Source: a bacterium (GTDB lineage Bacteria > Actinomycetota > Acidimicrobiia > Spongiisociales > UBA11373). From it: a stretch of DNA of 12,802 nt. The translations under genes were made by a program, and so were the position numbers. The stretch lies in contig JABMPV010000036.1 of NCBI GenBank assembly GCA_013202595.1, forward strand, positions 1-12,802, written 5' to 3'. The notes below the pieces were generated by a model that saw nothing but the letters and a program-made list of their open reading frames with translations, ran no database searches and had not been told where the DNA came from. Every line of letters starts with the position of its first letter. Within the stretch, counting starts at the first letter, position 1. Below are positions 1-6,111 of this stretch, in pieces.

Positions 1-142
1 GGCAAGGACGCAGGACGTGGACGCACTTCACCGTGCGTCGAGGACGAGGACACAGCCGGGGGCGTCATCTGGCCGTCGTGAACGCGGCAAACGTTTGTGG
101 TCGGGGCACTAGGTTTGTATCAGGCAATCAATGAGGTGACGC

Positions 143-1756
143 GTGCCCGGCTATCACTATGAGCCGATGTTCCAACTCGGGGCGGATGAGACCGAGTACC
201 GCCTGCTCGAGGCCGATGGTCTCGTCGACACGACGTCGAGCGATGGCAGGGAGATCCTCCGCATCGACCCCGAGGCTCTGCGGATGGTGGCCACCGAGGC
301 GATTCGGGATGTCTCCCATCTCTTCAGGGCGAGGCACCTCGGCCAGTTGCGGGCGATCCTGGACGATCCGGAGGCATCGGACAACGATCGCTTCGTCGCA
401 TACGAGATGCTGAAGAACGCGTGTGTCTCGGCCGGCATGGTCCTTCCCTCGTGCCAGGACACGGGCACCGCGATCGTGCACGGCCACAAGGGAGAGAACG
501 TGTTCACGGGCGTCGATGACGCCAGGTGGCTGTCGAGCGGCATCTACGACATCTACACCGGGTCGTACCTGCGGTATTCCCAGGTGGCGCCGCTGTCCAT
601 GTACGAAGAGAAGAACACAGGCACCAACCTGCCCGCTCAGATCGAGGTCGAATCGGTGCCCGGCGACGAGTACGAGTTGCTTTTCGTGACCAAGGGCGGA
701 GGATCTGCCAACAAGACCTACCTGTTCCAGGAGACCAAGGCGCTGCTCAATCCGGAGTCGTTGCTGGGGTTCATCGACGAGAAGATCCGGACACTGGGGA
801 CTGCGGCTTGTCCTCCCTACCACCTGGCGATCGTCATCGGCGGCACCTCGGCCGAGCTCACACTGAAGACCGTGAAGCTCGCCAGCACCAAGTACCTCGA
901 TGGCCTCCCGACATCGGGCAACGAGCACGGAAGAGCCTTCCGCGATCTCGAACTGGAACAGCAAGTGCTCGAATTGACCCGGAACACGGGTATCGGCGCG
1001 CAGTTCGGCGGCAAGTACTTCTGCCATGACGTCAGGGTGATCCGACTGCCTCGTCACGGCGCTTCCTGCCCGGTCGGAATGGGCGTTTCATGCTCGGCCG
1101 ACCGCCAGATCAAGGCGAAGATCACGGGAGAGGGTGTGTTCCTCGAAGCCCTCGAGCGCGATCCGGCCCGATTCCTGCCCGATCCGTCGACGATCACCGA
1201 ACCCGGTGAGGCCGTCGCACTCGATCTGACGAAGTCGATGGACGAGATCAGGGCTGAGCTCACCAAGCATCCGGTCGGCACCAGGCTGGCGCTCACGGGG
1301 CCGATCGTCGTAGGCAGGGACATGGCTCACGCAAAGATCAAGGAACGGCTCGATGCAGGTGAGCCAATGCCGCAGTATCTCCGGGATCACATGATCTACT
1401 ACGCCGGTCCCGCCAAGACGCCGGACGGGTATGCATCGGGGTCGTTCGGGCCGACGACCGCGGGGCGGATGGACTCCTACGTCGGCCTGTTCCAGGCCGT
1501 GGGTGGCAGCATGGTGATGCTCGCCAAGGGCAACCGCTCCAAACAGGTCACCGATGCGTGTGCCGAGTTCGGAGGGTTCTACCTCGGGTCGATCGGCGGG
1601 CCGGCCGCCATCCTGGCCAAGGATCGGATCCGCAAGGTCGAGGTGCTCGAGTATCCCGAGCTGGGGATGGAGGCCATCTGGCGGATCGAGGTGGAGGATT
1701 TTCCTGCGTTCATCGTCGTCGACGACAAGGGGAACGACTTCTACGCGGGGATCTGA
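143..1756 (+). CDS. fumA: class I fumarate hydratase, iron-sulfur type
   Basis: It catalyses the reversible hydration of fumarate to L-malate in the TCA cycle, in the cytoplasm, using an oxygen-sensitive [4Fe-4S] cluster. The protein has 537 residues, close to the usual length of about 548 for single-chain class I fumarases. The N-terminal part carries LPSCQDTGTAIVHGHKG and TKGGGSANKTYLFQ, and the centre has SCPVGMGVSCSADRQIKAKIT-like sequence. The C-terminal beta-type domain has YYAGPAKTPDGYASGSFGPTT and the TAGRMDSY stretch. Cys104, Cys223 and Cys317 fall where family members carry the three cluster ligands (105, 224 and 318 in E. coli FumA), so the enzyme looks intact. The GTG start at 143 is preceded by a GAGGTGA ribosome-binding site at about 133-139. 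It is a single-gene unit, convergent with the next gene. The symbol is given by family; fumB is equally apt. Confidence 0.96.
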   Translation: MPGYHYEPMFQLGADETEYRLLEADGLVDTTSSDGREILRIDPEALRMVATEAIRDVSHLFRARHLGQLRAILDDPEASDNDRFVAYEMLKNACVSAGMVLPSCQDTGTAIVHGHKGENVFTGVDDARWLSSGIYDIYTGSYLRYSQVAPLSMYEEKNTGTNLPAQIEVESVPGDEYELLFVTKGGGSANKTYLFQETKALLNPESLLGFIDEKIRTLGTAACPPYHLAIVIGGTSAELTLKTVKLASTKYLDGLPTSGNEHGRAFRDLELEQQVLELTRNTGIGAQFGGKYFCHDVRVIRLPRHGASCPVGMGVSCSADRQIKAKITGEGVFLEALERDPARFLPDPSTITEPGEAVALDLTKSMDEIRAELTKHPVGTRLALTGPIVVGRDMAHAKIKERLDAGEPMPQYLRDHMIYYAGPAKTPDGYASGSFGPTTAGRMDSYVGLFQAVGGSMVMLAKGNRSKQVTDACAEFGGFYLGSIGGPAAILAKDRIRKVEVLEYPELGMEAIWRIEVEDFPAFIVVDDKGNDFYAGI

Positions 1757-1778
1757 GTCACCACGGAATCGGGTCGAT

Positions 1779-1806
1779 GATGGGGCGTCGGTACCGGCGC
1801 CCCATC
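1779..1806. terminator. long hairpin between convergent genes, probable bidirectional terminator
   Basis: A perfect 9-bp inverted repeat, GATGGGGCG (1779-1787) with CGCCCCATC (1798-1806), encloses a centre that is itself self-complementary around GGTACC. It starts 22 bases after the fumarase stop codon and contains the stop codon of the opposing gene. Neither strand shows a convincing U-tract, so it may act as an L-shaped, U-less terminator, as often inferred in high-GC actinobacteria. Confidence 0.65.
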
Positions 1807-2482
1807 ACATGGCATCGGAGGATTGGCGGACCTCGTGGACGGGGTCGGGCACCCTCTCCTTTGCTCGCATGTGGATAGAAATGGCGACGCTCGTCACGGC
1901 CGCCCAGGCGCACCAGAGCGAGATGACGCCGGTCGACATCAGCATCCCGAGGGTGGCGACTGCCACGAGGTTGAGCAGGCCGTAGATGACGATACGGCGC
2001 GATCCCGAGACGATGATCGGCCCGCATGTCGCTACGACGTACAGCGCGGTGATCTGACCGCCGTACTCGAGGTCGACCTCGTAGCAGATGTACCGCCCGG
2101 CGATCTCGGCCCCGACCGGGCCGGTGGCCATCTCCCACACCAGTGTCGACGCCACGATCACTCCGATGATGCCGAAGGGGATGATCCTTCTCCGGATGTC
2201 GGGGTCGTCCTCCATCAGGTAGATGGCCGCAGGAACCAGGACGGGCAGGATCCCGAACGCGATGATGAGGTAGGCCCACATGGAGAATGAAGTCGCCGCC
2301 TCGGGCGCCCGGCCGTCGAGACCCCACCACGTGACCGCTTCGATCGCCTGGTGGATACCGAACACGACGGGGAGTGCTGCCAGGGGGATGTCGCGCGCCG
2401 ACCGTGTGTGGCGAAGTGCATCGATTCCCATTCCGGTCACCACGAGACCGGCCACGATGTCGGCTTCCGCCGAGAAGCACAT
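1805..2482 (-). CDS. DUF6629-like multipass membrane protein
   Basis: A 225-residue integral membrane protein that opens with MCFSAEADIVAGLVVTGMG. This opening, with the following LRHTRSARDIPLAALPVVFGIHQAIEA and VTWWGL motifs, matches the actinobacterial DUF6629 family as I recall it; its molecular function is unknown. About six or seven hydrophobic segments are visible, around residues 10-22, 35-50, 66-88, 100-120, 140-160, 168-186 and 190-206, followed by a polar C-terminal tail. The reading frame stays open much further upstream, but ATG at 2482 is chosen because GGGGAG lies about 6 bases before it, a promoter-like pair lies just upstream, and the family starts with MCFSAEA. The upstream extension is antisense to the next gene and lacks family similarity. 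It converges on the fumarase gene and diverges from the synthase gene; no functional link is evident. Confidence 0.85.
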   Translation of the reverse strand: MCFSAEADIVAGLVVTGMGIDALRHTRSARDIPLAALPVVFGIHQAIEAVTWWGLDGRAPEAATSFSMWAYLIIAFGILPVLVPAAIYLMEDDPDIRRRIIPFGIIGVIVASTLVWEMATGPVGAEIAGRYICYEVDLEYGGQITALYVVATCGPIIVSGSRRIVIYGLLNLVAVATLGMLMSTGVISLWCAWAAVTSVAISIHMRAKERVPDPVHEVRQSSDAM

Positions 2483-2511
2483 GAGCACTCCCCGTATCGA
2501 CTCCACTCTTG

Positions 2512-2540
2512 AGGATATGACGTCGTCGGGGCGTTGACAG
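2512..2540 (-). promoter_or_regulatory. candidate promoter of the DUF6629-like gene
   Basis: Read on the minus strand, CTGTCA (2540-2535; four of six bases match TTGACA) is followed after 17 bases by TATCCT (2517-2512), which fits the actinobacterial TAnnnT -10 box. Transcription would start near 2505, leaving a short leader with the GGGGAG site before ATG at 2482. Confidence 0.4.
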
Positions 2541-2739
2541 GGTCGATTGTCATATCTTGGTGCAACGAGATCGTCGCACTCGATGCCCGGTGGAAGCCCG
2601 ACACCCTGTGGTGGCGACTCTCGAGCACCCCCTTCAGCAGTCGTAGCCTGATGCCACCTCTCAGGGGGGATGGGTCCATCTACCTCGAACGGCGAGTTGA
2701 GGTCTGCCCTGGAGCGGGCTCGGCTGTTGGCTTCGCGTG

Positions 2740-2770
2740 CTGACGTGTTGGGCACTCGGGTCGTTAGGTT
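2740..2770 (+). promoter_or_regulatory. candidate promoter giving a leaderless mRNA
   Basis: TAGGTT at 2765-2770 fits the TAnnnT -10 consensus, and CTGACG at 2740-2745 is a near match to a -35 box with a rather long 19-base spacer. The -10 box ends 6 bases before ATG at 2777, so transcription could begin at the start codon itself. This supports 2777 as the translation start of the synthase gene. Confidence 0.4.
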
Positions 2771-2776
2771 GAGCCA

Positions 2777-3871
2777 ATGGGTTCTCTGCCATTCCTCGTA
2801 CAGCGACCCATCCTCCTCGTCCAGGGGATGTTGCTCGATCGCCGGGAGCCCGATCTCGATCACTTGAAGGCGATCGAAGACCCGGAACGATTTGGCTGGG
2901 CCTTCCTGCCGCATGTTGCACGGTCGTTTGCTGCCAGCGTCGTTTGGCTCCCCAAAGCCGCTGCCCGAGCCGCCCGTGTTGGATACCTCTACGCCCGGAT
3001 GCTCGATTCCTACGAGGACATGGTCCCCGATCACGAGCAACGCATAGCGGGTCTGCGGTGGTTTGCCACCCGATTCGCCACCCTGGATCTGAGCCAACCG
3101 CCTCCCAGGGTCGATCTGGTCGCGGCGAATCGACGAGAGGAAGTGGACAAGCTATTGGTCGAACGCTGTGCGCTGGTCGATCACCTCTTTCTGGATCTCC
3201 CCGATACCGATCGAGACCGGGTGGCTGTGATGGTCACTGCCATGGCATCGAGCATGGAGCGGTGGGGGGCCGTGTTCGCTGCTCAGGGCGGCGTGCTGCA
3301 AACCACCGAGCAGCTCGACCGGTACTGCGATGACGTGATCGGTGAACCGGCCCGTTTTGTCACCGCGTTGACGGTCAGACGTGAGCTGACAGAACCGCAA
3401 TCGAAGCAGCTGTCCGACGTCGCCGTGTTCATCCAGTTGGCGAACGTCACCCGAGACATCGAACGCGACCTGGAGCGCGGTGTCGCCTACCACCCGTCGC
3501 TGCAGCCATTCCTCGGTCGGTCCGCAGACGAAGCCTCCGAACCCATCCGGCGGGTGCGACGACAATTGCTGATGCGGGCGCTCCGCCGTGCCCCCTCATA
3601 CACCCGTCTGATGAACGATCTACCGCTTCCCGGGATCAGCGCTGCCCGAGGCGCCGGCGTGGTCATGCTGCTCTTCACGGACCGCTACTACCGGAGCTGC
3701 GCCGTCAGGGCCGGTCACGAATCGTGGAAGGGGCCGCATTCGACACTCAGGATCCTGTGCTCTTCGCTCCTTGCTGTCCTGTCACCGCGGTGGACGAGAA
3801 GAGTCGGTCGGCGCGTCGAGAAGCTATTCCTGGCGGCCGCCGATGCGACTCCCACCCCTCAGCACCCCTGA
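2777..3871 (+). CDS. squalene/phytoene synthase family protein
   Basis: A 364-residue member of the trans-isoprenyl diphosphate head-to-head synthase family (PF00494 type), which condenses two prenyl diphosphates to squalene, phytoene or presqualene diphosphate. FLPHVARSFAASVVWLP (about 43-59) matches the family's SRSFA..I..LP opening. Both aspartate-rich Mg2+/diphosphate motifs are present: DSYED (Asp77 and Asp81) and NVTRDIERD (Asn223, Asp227, Asp231), the latter continuing into GVAYHP. YCDDVIGEPARF (183-194) takes the place of the usual YCxxVAG. The enzyme therefore looks catalytically competent, but the product cannot be chosen from sequence alone. No carotenoid, hopanoid or other isoprenoid gene is adjacent. 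The start at 2777 is supported by the -10 box just upstream; ATG at 2828 is the alternative. The gene ends 27 bases before the converging kinase gene. Confidence 0.85.
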   Translation: MGSLPFLVQRPILLVQGMLLDRREPDLDHLKAIEDPERFGWAFLPHVARSFAASVVWLPKAAARAARVGYLYARMLDSYEDMVPDHEQRIAGLRWFATRFATLDLSQPPPRVDLVAANRREEVDKLLVERCALVDHLFLDLPDTDRDRVAVMVTAMASSMERWGAVFAAQGGVLQTTEQLDRYCDDVIGEPARFVTALTVRRELTEPQSKQLSDVAVFIQLANVTRDIERDLERGVAYHPSLQPFLGRSADEASEPIRRVRRQLLMRALRRAPSYTRLMNDLPLPGISAARGAGVVMLLFTDRYYRSCAVRAGHESWKGPHSTLRILCSSLLAVLSPRWTRRVGRRVEKLFLAAADATPTPQHP

Positions 3872-3898
3872 ACATCGCCAACGTTCCTGGCCAGAGCA

Positions 3899-5695
3899 CT
3901 AGGTGGAGGCGGATGGGCTGAGTTGGTGGATTTCTGCTTGAGCCGGGGTCTCGACTGCAGGGTTCGTATCGGAGAGTGATCGTGCCGCAGGCAACGAGAG
4001 CTGAAAGATGGTCTTGCCGCCGACTCGTCGATACGAGAGGTCGCCGCCCATCAGCTGAGCCAGCGTTCGGGAGACACTCAGGCCGATCCCCATACTGGAG
4101 GTTCTGCCTTGGACGGTGCCGGCGCTGAAGTACTGATCGAAGATCCTCTCTTCATCGCCGGGTGGCACGCCGGACCCGTCGTCGATGACTTCGAGGCCAA
4201 TCCGGTCTCCGGCGGGGGCGATTCGCACCCGGATATCGGGTCCGCCGTGAGCGGAGGCGTTCGTCACGAGATTCCTCACAATCTGGCGGACTCTGGCCGG
4301 GTCCGCCAGAACACACCCGGCCTTCGGGGTGGTCGTCATTGGGATTCTGGTCTGGTTGAGACCTTCGAGGACCTGGGAGGCCTGGGCCCGGAGGTCCGTT
4401 GGTTGCGCGACAACCGTGAGGGTTCCTTGATTCGCTCGCGTCATCGTCAGAAGGTCATCGATCATTGAGGAAAGGTCGAGTGCCTCGTCGGCGATGGCGT
4501 CAATGAACTCAGCCCGATCGTCGGCGGAGAGTTCCGTTGTCTGGTCGCGGAGGATGTCGGCGAAACCCATCACGCTGGTGAGAGGAGTGCGTAACTCGTG
4601 GGATACGGTGGCGACGAACTGTTGCTTGGCGCCGAGGACTTCACTCAGCTTCGCCACTTTCCGCAGTGTCTCGGCCCGGCGGGAGAGTAGGTGGGCGATG
4701 ACGCCGGCCATGAGTGCGATGACCAGACCGGCGAGGAGGATCCAGTGCGCCAGAAAGCGGTCGCGTGGGAGAGATGAGTCGGCGGAGGGTACTGCGTCGA
4801 CTTGCATGATGCGGTCGAGAATATGGATGGTGTCAGAGTGGACCATGCCCCCCTGCGTAGGGGGCAGGATCTGGACATGGATGTCTGGAAAAGCCGTCAC
4901 TCCCAGGCGCCGTGCCTCCTCGGTGACATCGCGGATCGTCCAATCGAGCACCCTGGCAAGTCCTTCGGGTATCTGAACTGTCGCCAGATCCTCGAACACG
5001 ACCGGACTGGCGACTACTCCGGTGACGGTGCCAGAGGAATCTGTTACGGGTATGTAGGCAATGAATCCATGCTGGCGTGTTGTTGCCAAGGGCACGATCG
5101 GGGTAGTAACAGCACGCCCGCTCGTGACGGCTTCCATGAGGTAGGGAAGCCGTCCCGGAGGTGACCCGGCATCGAGACCCAGCGGCCGTTCGAGGCCGCC
5201 GGGTGGCTCGAAGTATTGGACCGGGAAGTACCAGTCCCGAGGCCCCACCGGGACCCGGTTGCCCTCAGCGTCGATCTCGAACACCTGATAGCCGGGAACT
5301 GCCGCCGCCATCTGCTCCTCGAATGCCCCCAGGTCCGTGGCATGGACGATCGGCATGTAGGCCATGCCACCCACACCATCAGCCAGCCCGGAGGCGGTCA
5401 CATACTGCTCGAACTCCTCTGCGGTGACCTCTTCTCTGGCCGTGAACAACGCTGCGAGATTCACCAGACGGGACTCGACGTCCTGCGCCCCATGATCGAG
5501 TGAGGCAGCCAGTGACTCAGTCTGTAAAGCCAGACGGGCCTCGAGGCCTCGACCCATGAATTGCTGCGTCAGTGCCGTCCCGATGACAGTCAGGGCGGCG
5601 ATCACCACGAACACCAGAATCGCTGGGCGCCATGTCCTGAAACGCCCCTCCTGCCCGAAGCCTCGTTGTCGACTCATGACGGAACCATCGACCAC
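3899..5695 (-). CDS. CHASE-domain sensor histidine kinase, orphan
   Basis: A 598-residue membrane-bound sensor kinase, numbered here from GTG at 5695. The first transmembrane helix is at about 23-45. A large extracytoplasmic region (about 50-312) contains CHASE-type features, including GGMAYMP, YFPVQYFEPP and a region with TPIVPLA and FIAYIPV. The second helix spans about 316-337. The cytoplasmic part has a HisKA domain with VATVSHELRTPLTS, in which His366 is the predicted phosphorylation site, then an HATPase domain with the N box RQIVRNLVTNA (470-480), the G1 box DDGSGVP (505-511), the F box ERIFDQYF and the G2 box GIGLSVS (536-542). All kinase motifs are intact. CHASE domains usually sense small extracellular ligands; the ligand is unknown here. 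No response regulator gene lies in the window. ATG at 5677 is an alternative start; neither start has a clear ribosome-binding site. Confidence 0.92.
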   Translation of the reverse strand: MVDGSVMSRQRGFGQEGRFRTWRPAILVFVVIAALTVIGTALTQQFMGRGLEARLALQTESLAASLDHGAQDVESRLVNLAALFTAREEVTAEEFEQYVTASGLADGVGGMAYMPIVHATDLGAFEEQMAAAVPGYQVFEIDAEGNRVPVGPRDWYFPVQYFEPPGGLERPLGLDAGSPPGRLPYLMEAVTSGRAVTTPIVPLATTRQHGFIAYIPVTDSSGTVTGVVASPVVFEDLATVQIPEGLARVLDWTIRDVTEEARRLGVTAFPDIHVQILPPTQGGMVHSDTIHILDRIMQVDAVPSADSSLPRDRFLAHWILLAGLVIALMAGVIAHLLSRRAETLRKVAKLSEVLGAKQQFVATVSHELRTPLTSVMGFADILRDQTTELSADDRAEFIDAIADEALDLSSMIDDLLTMTRANQGTLTVVAQPTDLRAQASQVLEGLNQTRIPMTTTPKAGCVLADPARVRQIVRNLVTNASAHGGPDIRVRIAPAGDRIGLEVIDDGSGVPPGDEERIFDQYFSAGTVQGRTSSMGIGLSVSRTLAQLMGGDLSYRRVGGKTIFQLSLPAARSLSDTNPAVETPAQAEIHQLSPSAST

Positions 5696-5767
5696 AACGA
5701 GCTGAGGCCTGAGAGCTTTTGTCTAGCCGGAACCCATCGTCGGACCAGGTCTCATAGACGTCGGAGA

Positions 5768-5785
5768 GCTCACGCAATCGTGAGC
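5768..5785. other. perfect 7-bp inverted repeat upstream of the kinase gene
   Basis: GCTCACG (5768-5774), a CAAT spacer and CGTGAGC (5779-5785) form an exact 7-bp inverted repeat. It lies 73 bases upstream of the kinase GTG and about 180 bases upstream of the cysteine leader. It could be an operator half-site pair or a small hairpin; nothing further in the sequence decides between these. Confidence 0.3.
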
Positions 5786-5946
5786 CCAAACGGCACGGCG
5801 AATCCAGGGAAGTCCTGTCAGGGGTGCCGAAGGTCTCCTGTCGTCGGTCTGATCCGGGCCAGGGTCAGAGAAGATCACACAAGCGGATCGGGAAACCAGC
5901 ACGGACCTCGTCGGGAAAGTCCCAGATACTGAAAGCCGTCGACCTC

Positions 5947-5955
5947 TGATACCAT
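5947..5955 (+). promoter_or_regulatory. extended -10 promoter of the cysteine leader
   Basis: TGATACCAT combines a TG-n extension with TACCAT (5950-5955), a TAnnnT -10 box. It ends 7 bases before the ATG at 5963, the spacing typical of leaderless actinobacterial transcripts. No strong -35 box is visible at the right distance; the TG extension may compensate. The mRNA would start at or next to the start codon of the cysteine-rich leader peptide. Confidence 0.55.
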
Positions 5956-5962
5956 CATGGTA

Positions 5963-6040
5963 ATGAAGGCCTTCACCTCTTCCGGCTGTCGCTGCACCTG
6001 TTGGTGTAGCCATGCCTCGGGTGAACGCCTCCGTTTCTGA
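5963..6040 (+). CDS. cysteine-rich leader peptide, putative attenuator ORF
   Basis: A 25-codon ORF from ATG at 5963 to TGA at 6038-6040; an in-frame ATG at 5957 would add two residues. Its core reads GCRCTCWC, with four Cys codons (TGT, TGC, TGT, TGT) within seven codons at 5987-6007. Cys is normally rare, so this run is hard to explain in a functional protein but is exactly what a sensor of charged tRNA-Cys needs. There is no Shine-Dalgarno sequence; a -10 box ends 7 bases upstream, so initiation is probably leaderless. The ORF lies directly upstream of cysK and cysE and is followed by alternative hairpins and a terminator-like stem. The arrangement matches the leaderless polycysteine short ORFs described upstream of cysteine genes in mycobacteria, where stalled ribosomes control the operon. 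The peptide itself probably has no function. Confidence 0.75.
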   Translation: MKAFTSSGCRCTCWCSHASGERLRF

Positions 6041-6093
6041 CGACGGAGATACAGCAGTCATTTGAGGCCCGTGGCGAGAAGCCCGGGCCTTTT
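5991..6093 (+). promoter_or_regulatory. cysteine attenuator RNA region with alternative hairpins
   Basis: Several competing structures follow or overlap the leader ORF. Hairpin A pairs GCTGCACC (5991-5998) with GGTGTAGC (6003-6010), 8 bp with one G-U pair, right over the Cys codons. Hairpin B pairs CTCCGT (6029-6034) with ACGGAG (6043-6048) and has the leader stop codon in its loop. The terminator stem is at 6065-6090. GCCTC occurs at 6014-6018 and again at 6027-6031; either copy can pair with GAGGC at 6064-6068 and so occupy the 5' arm of the terminator, acting as an antiterminator. A ribosome stalled on Cys codons would leave 6027-6031 free, whereas one at the stop codon would cover it. That predicts read-through into cysK when cysteine is scarce. 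The pairings are seen by eye; the switching logic is inference. Confidence 0.55.
6065..6093 (+). terminator. intrinsic terminator-like hairpin in the cysK leader
   Basis: AGGCCCG (6065-6071) pairs perfectly with CGGGCCT (6084-6090), and the last T begins a run of four T residues (6090-6093). It lies after the leader-peptide stop codon and before the cysK ribosome-binding site, so it would end the transcript before cysK unless an upstream strand captures its 5' arm. The T-run is short, so termination may be partial. Confidence 0.6.
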
Positions 6094-6111
6094 CCTATTG
6101 AAGGGTTGGAG

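Noticed and set aside
88..97. CAAACGTTTG palindrome before the fumarase gene, near a TAGGTT -10-like box (110-115)
   Set aside because: About a dozen 10-bp palindromes are expected by chance in a window of this size, and no convincing -35 box accompanies it.
128..1057. Long open frame on the minus strand opposite the fumarase gene
   Set aside because: It is a shadow of a high-GC gene: the opposite strand encodes an intact fumarase with all cluster cysteines, and the minus-strand product resembles no family.
2483..3097. Upstream extension of the DUF6629-like reading frame to 430 residues
   Set aside because: The extension is antisense to the synthase gene, has no membrane or family character, and the family start MCFSAEA with a good ribosome-binding site lies at 2482.
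5963..6111. T-box riboswitch upstream of cysK
   Set aside because: I find no T-box sequence resembling AGGGTGGNACCGCG and no specifier stem; the Cys codon run points to a leader-peptide mechanism instead.
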